A stretch of 8,202 nt of DNA, from NCBI GenBank assembly GCA_040758525.1, contig JBFLVQ010000437.1:1-8202 (forward strand), in the 5' to 3' direction. Below the pieces are notes generated by a model. The model did not search any database. It was given only the letters and a program-made list of their open reading frames with translations, and had not been told where the DNA came from. Source of the stretch: JBFLVQ01 sp040758525 (GTDB lineage Bacteria; Acidobacteriota; Blastocatellia; Chloracidobacteriales; JADJPF01). The translations under genes were made by a program, and so were the position numbers. Below are positions 1 to 6,000 of the stretch, one piece after another (within the stretch, counting starts at the first letter, position 1; the number at the start of each line of letters is the position of its first letter).

Positions 1-1
1 G

Positions 2-1264
2 ACCTATCCTAAAGATCGTTTGAGTTTTATGTTGAATGATGCTCAACCGCTTGTGTTGTTGACACATCAACAGTTGATTAATGAATTTACTGATTTCAAT
101 GGAAAGGTAATTTATCTAGATAGTGATTGGGAGAATATCGCCAAGGAGAGTAGCGATAATCCTGTTACTACTCTCACCCCTGCTAACCTAGCTTATGTAA
201 TCTACACTTCCGGTTCTACTGGTAAACCTAAAGGCGCGTTAATCACTCATCATAATGTAATACGACTTTTCCAGGCTACCGAGGCAGAGTTCCATTTTAA
301 TGAAAATGATATATGGTCTCTTTTTCACTCTTATGCATTCGATTTTTCTGTTTGGGAGATTTTTGGAGCACTACTATATGGTGGACGGCTTATTATTGTC
401 TCCTATTGGGTAACTCGCTCACCAAATGCATTCTACGATCTATTATGCCGGGAAAGAGTGACGATCTTGAATCAGACACCTTCTGCATTCTATCAATTTA
501 TTAGAGAGAATCAATTATTGGATAAAGCTGATCACTTAAGCCTACGACTAGTGATCTTTGGTGGAGAGGCTTTAGATCCAGATAACCTAAGACCTTGGTT
601 TGAATATATGGGCGATCAAAATCCAAACTTAATTAATATGTACGGTATCACTGAAACAACTGTGCATGTGACTTATCGTTTGCTAACAATCACCGATCTA
701 AATCAAGGTAGTATTATAGGCAGACCTATGCCTGATCTGCAGGCCTATATTTTGGACAAAGATTGCAAGCTTACTTCTATAGGTGTGGTAGGAGAAATCT
801 ATGTTGGAGGTGATGGTCTCTCAAGAGGTTATCTATACCGACCAGAATTAACAGCCGAGCGGTTTATTGCCAATACTTTTGGGCATCAGCCTGGCGCACG
901 TCTTTACAAAACTGGTGACTTAGCTCGCTATCTACCAAATGGTGAGATTGAATTCCTAGGACGTGTAGATCATCAAGTAAAGATCCGTGGTTTCCGTATA
1001 GAGTTAGGCGAAATCGAAGCCGTATTAAGCAAACATCCAGCAGTGCGTGAATGCGTAGTGTTAGCGCGTGAAGATACAGCAAATGAGAAGCGTTTAGTAG
1101 GTTATGTTGTACCTAACAACTCAGACACAATCACTATTAATAACTTGCGTCATTTTATCGCAGAAAAATTGCCAGATTATATGATTCCAGCAGCATTTGT
1201 GCTGCTAGATACGTTTCCACAAACACCAAGTGGCAAGATCGATCGTCGTGCACTGCCTGCGCCA
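2..1264 (+). other. Adenylation domain, predicted threonine-specific (partial)
   Basis: Core motifs visible in order (residue 1 = codon at base 20): A3 YTSGSTGKPKG at 62-72, A4 FDFSVWEIF at 107-115, A5 NMYGITETT at 206-214, A6 around 258-282, A7 YKTGDLARYLP at 296-306, A8 VKIRGFRIELGEIE at 320-333, A10 PSGKIDRRALP at 403-413 with catalytic Lys406. Alignment by eye to GrsA-PheA gives specificity residues D108, F109, W112, N151, I179, G181, M207, V215, H216, K406. This is DFWNIGMVHK, the established Thr code. All catalytic motifs in the visible part are intact. A1 and most of A2 lie upstream of the window. Confidence 0.92.
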
Positions 1265-2983
1265 GATGCAGCTAGACCACAGTTGGTAGAAGCCTATACA
1301 TCCAGTCGTAATAAGATTGAAGAGATACTTGTGAGTATCTGGACTGAAATATTAGGTATTGTAAATATAGGTATTCATGATAACTTCTTCGATCTTGGCG
1401 GCCGTTCGCTAAATGCTACACAGGTAATGTCACGTGTGAAAAAGGTTTTCAATATCGAGCTACCACTCCAGAGTCTTTTTGAGTCTCCAACTGTGGCTGG
1501 TCTAGCTGAAAATATCGAGAAGGCTCGATCACAAGCTAGTGATTTGACAACTAGTGTAAAATCTAGTGACTTGCCCATTGTACCTGTTTCTCGTACACAA
1601 CCACTATCATTATCCTGGGCGCAACAGCGTATGTGGTTTTTATATCAGCAGGTGCCTAGCAATGTCTATAATGTTCCACTGGCAATGCGTATCATTGGTA
1701 CACTAGACTTGATCGCATTTACACGCAGCCTCAACGAAGTTATAAAACGCCATGAGATTTTGCGTACGGTATACACTGTACAACAGGGACAGACCTATCA
1801 AGTAATTGAGCCAGAGTTACATTTAAATATCTCCGTAGTGGATCTACAACATATACCAACGCTAATGCGTGAAGCAGAAACACAGCGGCTTGCCAAGCAA
1901 GAAGCAGACAAACCATTTGATCTTGCCATTGTCCCACTTTTGCGAGCCACTTTGTTAAAGTTAAGTAAACAAGAACAGATACTGCTGTTAACACTGCATC
2001 ACATATTGTTTGATGATTGGTCAATCGGTATATTGGCCCAAGAAATAGAAGTGTTCTATGAAGCCTTTTCAACCAGCCAGCCATATGTTTTACAGCCTTT
2101 ACCAATACAGTATGCTGATTTCGCACAATGGCAGTCACAACTATTGCAAAAAGACGAGATAATGTCTAAACAATTAGACTATTGGAAAAACCAGCTTGCC
2201 GATCTGCCTGAACTAGAGCTGCCAATAGATCGATCACGTGCAGAAGTTCCTAGTTTTCGTGGAGCCTTGGAGAGTTTCTCTATACCATTACCGCTTGTTA
2301 AAAAACTTAAGCAATTAAGTGCAAGCGAAAATGTTACCCTCTTTATGACCTTGCTAGCTGCCTACAAATCTCTCCTATATCGATATAGTGGACAGGATGA
2401 TATTGTAATTAGTTCACCAATGGCTAATCGTCATCGTATAGAGTTGGAACCATTGATAGGTTTCTTTGTTAATTCGATTGTGCTACGTACAGACTTATCA
2501 GGCAACCCAACTTTTCGCGAGCTACTTAAACGGATTCGCCAAGTTGTCTTGGCTGCTCATGCAAATCAAGATTTGCCATTTGAAAAGCTAGTGGATGAAC
2601 TAAGACCCAAAGGATATGCAACAAGCCATAATCCTCTGTTTCGCGCCGCTTTCTCTCTTCAAGACAAGGCCAGACCAACAATCAAACTTCGTCAACTAGA
2701 AGTTAGTGTACTTGTTTATGACAATCATACAGCAAAGTTCGATCTGACTACCACATTAGTGGACACCGAGAAAGGGTTGATTGGAGCAACCGAATATAGT
2801 ACTGATCTCTTTGATCGCGCTACCATAGTCAAATTTATTAATCGCTTCGAGAACCTATTAGAAGCAATAGCAACCAACCCCGATCTAGCATTGATCGATA
2901 TTCCATTCGAGATAGAAAATGGTGTGTTAGTACCAATTCTTGATAAACAACATAGCTACCAAACAGAGCAGTTTGATTTCTGA
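2..2983 (+). CDS. Nonribosomal peptide synthetase, A(Thr)-PCP-C, 5'-truncated by window edge
   Basis: This is the 3' part of an NRPS gene; 993 codons are visible and the frame is open to the window edge. The first residues (TYPKDRLSFML) are the tail of A-domain core motif A2 and the following segment, so the TTG at 20 is internal and the real start lies upstream. Numbering from that TTG as residue 1: A domain to about 415, PCP about 432-505 with phosphopantetheine Ser463, C domain about 520-965 with HHILFDDWS at 660-668, then a 22-residue tail ending QFDF and TGA. The protein activates an amino acid, predicted threonine, as its adenylate, loads it on the PCP, and carries a C domain acting on the next bond. 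No epimerase, methyltransferase or thioesterase is present, so it is not a terminal subunit. Its neighbour is a convergent lipoinitiating NRPS 12 bases away. NRPS identity is certain; domains upstream of the window are unknown. Confidence 0.97.
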   Translation, partial: TYPKDRLSFMLNDAQPLVLLTHQQLINEFTDFNGKVIYLDSDWENIAKESSDNPVTTLTPANLAYVIYTSGSTGKPKGALITHHNVIRLFQATEAEFHFNENDIWSLFHSYAFDFSVWEIFGALLYGGRLIIVSYWVTRSPNAFYDLLCRERVTILNQTPSAFYQFIRENQLLDKADHLSLRLVIFGGEALDPDNLRPWFEYMGDQNPNLINMYGITETTVHVTYRLLTITDLNQGSIIGRPMPDLQAYILDKDCKLTSIGVVGEIYVGGDGLSRGYLYRPELTAERFIANTFGHQPGARLYKTGDLARYLPNGEIEFLGRVDHQVKIRGFRIELGEIEAVLSKHPAVRECVVLAREDTANEKRLVGYVVPNNSDTITINNLRHFIAEKLPDYMIPAAFVLLDTFPQTPSGKIDRRALPAPDAARPQLVEAYTSSRNKIEEILVSIWTEILGIVNIGIHDNFFDLGGRSLNATQVMSRVKKVFNIELPLQSLFESPTVAGLAENIEKARSQASDLTTSVKSSDLPIVPVSRTQPLSLSWAQQRMWFLYQQVPSNVYNVPLAMRIIGTLDLIAFTRSLNEVIKRHEILRTVYTVQQGQTYQVIEPELHLNISVVDLQHIPTLMREAETQRLAKQEADKPFDLAIVPLLRATLLKLSKQEQILLLTLHHILFDDWSIGILAQEIEVFYEAFSTSQPYVLQPLPIQYADFAQWQSQLLQKDEIMSKQLDYWKNQLADLPELELPIDRSRAEVPSFRGALESFSIPLPLVKKLKQLSASENVTLFMTLLAAYKSLLYRYSGQDDIVISSPMANRHRIELEPLIGFFVNSIVLRTDLSGNPTFRELLKRIRQVVLAAHANQDLPFEKLVDELRPKGYATSHNPLFRAAFSLQDKARPTIKLRQLEVSVLVYDNHTAKFDLTTTLVDTEKGLIGATEYSTDLFDRATIVKFINRFENLLEAIATNPDLALIDIPFEIENGVLVPILDKQHSYQTEQFDF
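1313..1534 (+). other. Peptidyl carrier protein (PCP/T) domain
   Basis: The carrier signature DNFFDLGGRSLNATQ holds the phosphopantetheine attachment Ser463 (codon 1406-1408). The usual LGGHSL is LGGRSL here, a His to Arg change just before the serine. The domain is followed by helix sequence FESPTVAGLAENIEKA and a short linker to the C domain. It carries the amino acid loaded by the preceding A domain. Confidence 0.94.
1577..2914 (+). other. Condensation domain, elongation type, at protein C-terminus
   Basis: C-domain motifs in order: C1 SWAQQRMWFL (532-541), C2 RHEILRTVY (577-585), C3 HHILFDDWS (660-668), C4 YADFAQWQ (698-705), C5 ISSPMANRHRIELEPLIGFF from about 797, C6 HANQDLPFEKLV (847-858), C7 NPLFRAAFSLQD (871-882). 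The second His and the Asp of HHxxxD are present, so it looks catalytically competent. The acceptor A-PCP must sit on another protein, because this domain is the last in the chain. Whether it takes an L- or D-donor cannot be told by eye; the absence of an epimerase upstream in view favours L. Confidence 0.93.
2915..2983 (+). other. C-terminal tail, candidate docking motif (…EQFDF)
   Basis: The last 22 residues after the C domain are low in structure, rich in polar and acidic residues, and end in Tyr-x-x-Glu-x-Phe-Asp-Phe at the carboxylate. The convergent neighbour ends in a similar way (EAYNFNF). Short linear motifs at NRPS C-termini are known partners of N-terminal docking domains; assigning that role here is inference. 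Confidence 0.45.
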
Positions 2984-2995
2984 AAGGCTACTACA
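2984..2995. other. 12-base gap between convergent NRPS stop codons
   Basis: The + strand gene stops with TGA at 2981-2983 and the - strand gene stops with TAG read on the - strand at 2998-2996. Only twelve bases lie between. No GC-rich hairpin with a T-run is visible here or just inside either gene; the best pairing (AGGCT at 2985-2989 with AGCCT at 3014-3018) has only five pairs and a 24-base loop. The transcripts probably overlap at their 3' ends, or end inside the opposite gene. Confidence 0.85.
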
Positions 2996-3079
2996 CTAAA
3001 AATTAAAATTATAAGCCTCATCATCGACACCTGCATAAGTATACTGAGAAGGACTCTCCAATTCTCTCAATGGGATATC
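2996..3079 (-). other. C-terminal tail, candidate docking motif (…EAYNFNF)
   Basis: About 27 residues follow the C domain and end DDEAYNFNF at the carboxylate, after a Ser/Pro/Tyr-rich stretch. The alternation of aromatic residues after an acidic patch mirrors the end of the convergent NRPS (TEQFDF). A docking role is inferred from position and similarity, not shown. Confidence 0.45.
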
Positions 3080-6000
3080 AATAAGCCGCGCGTCTGGATT
3101 AGTGACAACTTGTTCTAGTACTGTTTTATAGTCGTCTATTAGCTGAGCAATGGTCTTATCATTAAAGAGATCTGTATTGTAGCCAACTGTTCCCCGTAAT
3201 GTCTCTGCCATCTCTGATAACAGTATCACTAGATCAAATTGAACAGCTCCTCTTTCAATCTCTATTGGCGTTAGTGTGAGATTAGGCAATTCAATAGATT
3301 GTGTTGGAGTATTATGTAGATCGAACTGTACTTGTATAAGCGGTAGATAGTTTAGTGTACGTTTTGGCTGTAGTGCAGCGACTAGTTCATCAAAAGGTAG
3401 ATCTTGATTATCATAAGCCTCTAGTGTCATCTTACGCACTCGTCTCAATAGTTCACGGAAGGTTGGGTTGCCGGAAAGATCTATTCTCATCACTAACTGA
3501 TTAATAAAGACTCCTATCAGCCCTTCCACCTCAGTCTTATTACGATTGGCAATAGGAGCGCCAATAACGATATCATCCTGTCCTGTATAACGATATAGTA
3601 ATGTACCAAAGGCTGCTAACAGTGTCATAAAAAGAGTCGTCTCTGTCTGTTGGCTCAATTTCCGTAGCTCTACATATAAGTTTTTTGGTACACCTAAGGA
3701 CTGATGCTTGCCACGAAAAACATTCTCTCCTTGTCGTGGTCGATCTGTTGGCAACTTTAGTTCTGGTATATCTGCCAATTGCTGTAACCAGTAAGCAAGT
3801 TGTTGTGGCAGTAGTGAAGTTGGTAACCAACTACGCTGCCAATGGGCAAAATCTGCATATTGCAGAGGTAGTTTAGCCAATGGAGAAGGTTTTGCCTGCG
3901 AATAAGCTTCATAAAGCAATGTCATCTCTCGAATAAATATACCTATCGACCAGTCATCACAGACAATATGGTGCATAGAGAGGATACATAGATACTCATT
4001 TTTAGCCAACCATACCAATGAACTGCGTAGTAATGGTCCACACTCTAGATCAAAAGGTTGTCGGGCATCCTCACTGGTCAATCGTTGTGCTTCACTATCA
4101 CGATCTATTAAAGACAGTTCACGTAGATCTATTATAGGAATTCTCTGTGTCGTGGAAGTAGCAATAATCTGATAAGGCTGTCCATCTTGATTCACAAAAG
4201 CAGTACGAAGAATTTCATGGCGATGGATAATCTCTTGCAGGCTTCGTTCTAGCGCAATCACATTGAGTTGACCACGAATATGTATAGCTGTAGACAGGTT
4301 GTAAAAAACACTACCTGGTCGTAACTGTTCAAGAAACCATAAGCGCTGTTGTGCGAATGACACTGGTATAGCTACATCTCTAGAGACAGGTAAAATGGGC
4401 GACAAATTCAGATCTTGTGCAGTTGTACGTGCCTTCTCTATACGCTCAGCTAATGTTGCTAATATAGGTGCTTCAGATAGATTGCGTAATGGAAAATCGA
4501 TCTCAAATACTTTGCGTACACGAGATATTAATTGAGTAGCTAATAGAGAGTGTCCGCCTAATTCAAAAAAATTATCGTAGATACTCACTCCTTTTAAGCC
4601 TAATAGTTCCTCATAAAAGCCGATTAGCATCTCTTCTACAGGAGTGCGTGCACCTATATAAGCTTTGCTTACTGTTGCTTGATATGGTGCTGGTAGTGCA
4701 TTACGATCTATCTTGCCGTTATGCGTAACTGGCATCTTATCCAGCACAACATATGCTGATGGCAACATATATTCTGGCAACCGCTCTTTCAGATGACTAC
4801 GTATATCACTGGTATTGATAATAGTTCCTTGTTGAGCAACCAGGTAAGCAACTAGTCGTTTTTCATCCGTACTATCTTCGCGAGCAACTACTATGCACTC
4901 GGCCACTGTTGTATGCTGTGCTAATACTACTTCAATCTCTGCTAACTCAATACGGAAGCCTCTGATCTTGACCTGATGGTCGATACGACCAAGATACTCT
5001 ATCTTGCCATCAGGCAAGTAGCGCGCTAAGTCTCCTGTGCAATAGAGTCTTGCTCCTGCTGCACTACTGTAGGGATTAGCAATAAACTTCTCTGCGGTCA
5101 ACTCTGGCCTGTTAAAGTACCCTCTCGCTAGCCCTGCTCCACTTAGACATAACTCTCCTGCTACTCCAACCGCTACTGGCTGTAGTTTCTTATCTAATAT
5201 ATAAACTTGAGTATTGCTGATTGGTCTGCCAATTGGCACTATCTTGTTGCTACCTCGCTCCAGTCGAGCATAGGTAGAGTAGGTAGTGTCTTCTGATGGT
5301 CCATACAGGTTATAAACTGACTGGATACTCTCCTGCTCATAGAGTCTCTCTACCAGGCTTGCTGATAATGCTTCTCCTGCCAGGTTCACTACTGTCACAC
5401 TCTCTGGTATCGCTTTGAGTCTTACTAACTCTGCCATTGCCGATGGTACAGTGTTAATCAGACTTACTTCACTGGCTTGCTCTAGTTCTGTTAATGCCAG
5501 CACATTCTCAACAATAATCAACTTTCCCCCCATACTGAGCGGTGCAAAGATCTCATACACAGATAGGTCAAAACACAATGATGTTGATACCAACACTGCT
5601 GCTAACTCTGTGCTGCTGTAAACCTCTCTCGCCCATTCCAGCATCGCTACACTACTGCGATGCTCTATCGCTACCCCCTTTGGCTTACCTGTTGATCCTG
5701 ATGTATAGATCAGATATGCAAGATTGTTGCCTTGTACAAGTTTTATTGGATTGTCCTGTCTCTGCTCATTGATTATTGGCCAATCTCTCTTAAGGCAGAC
5801 CTCTGTTAGGTTATCTGTTACCAGATCTGTTATCAAATCATGCTCAGTTAGCAGTATCGAAACCTTGGCATCTTCCAGCAGATATGCCAATCGCTCTTTA
5901 GGATAGCTAGTCTCTAGGGGAACATATCCTCCACCTGCTTTTGTTATTGCCAGTAGCGCTATTACCATTTCCAGGCATCGCTCCGTCAGCACACCAACCA

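Noticed and set aside
20..22. TTG as start codon of the + strand gene
   Set aside because: The frame is open to base 2 and the residues before and after it are the continuous A2-A3 region of an A domain; no upstream Shine-Dalgarno fits. The gene is simply cut by the window.
1740..2138. 132-codon open frame on the - strand within the + strand C domain
   Set aside because: It lies wholly antisense to conserved C-domain motifs (HHILFDDWS, YADFAQWQ) and its translation shows no recognisable family; a shadow frame.
2915..2983. Remnant thioesterase after the last C domain of the + strand gene
   Set aside because: Only about 22 residues follow the C domain, with no GxSxG motif; the chain ends naturally.
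2985..3018. Inverted repeat AGGCT…AGCCT as a terminator between the genes
   Set aside because: Only five pairs, a 24-base loop and no T-run after the stem; the pairing is what chance would give.
5415..5906. Overlapping short + strand open frames antisense to the Ala-like A domain
   Set aside because: They sit opposite intact A3-A5 motifs, overlap each other in different frames and have low-complexity, Ser/Leu-rich translations; no independent coding evidence.
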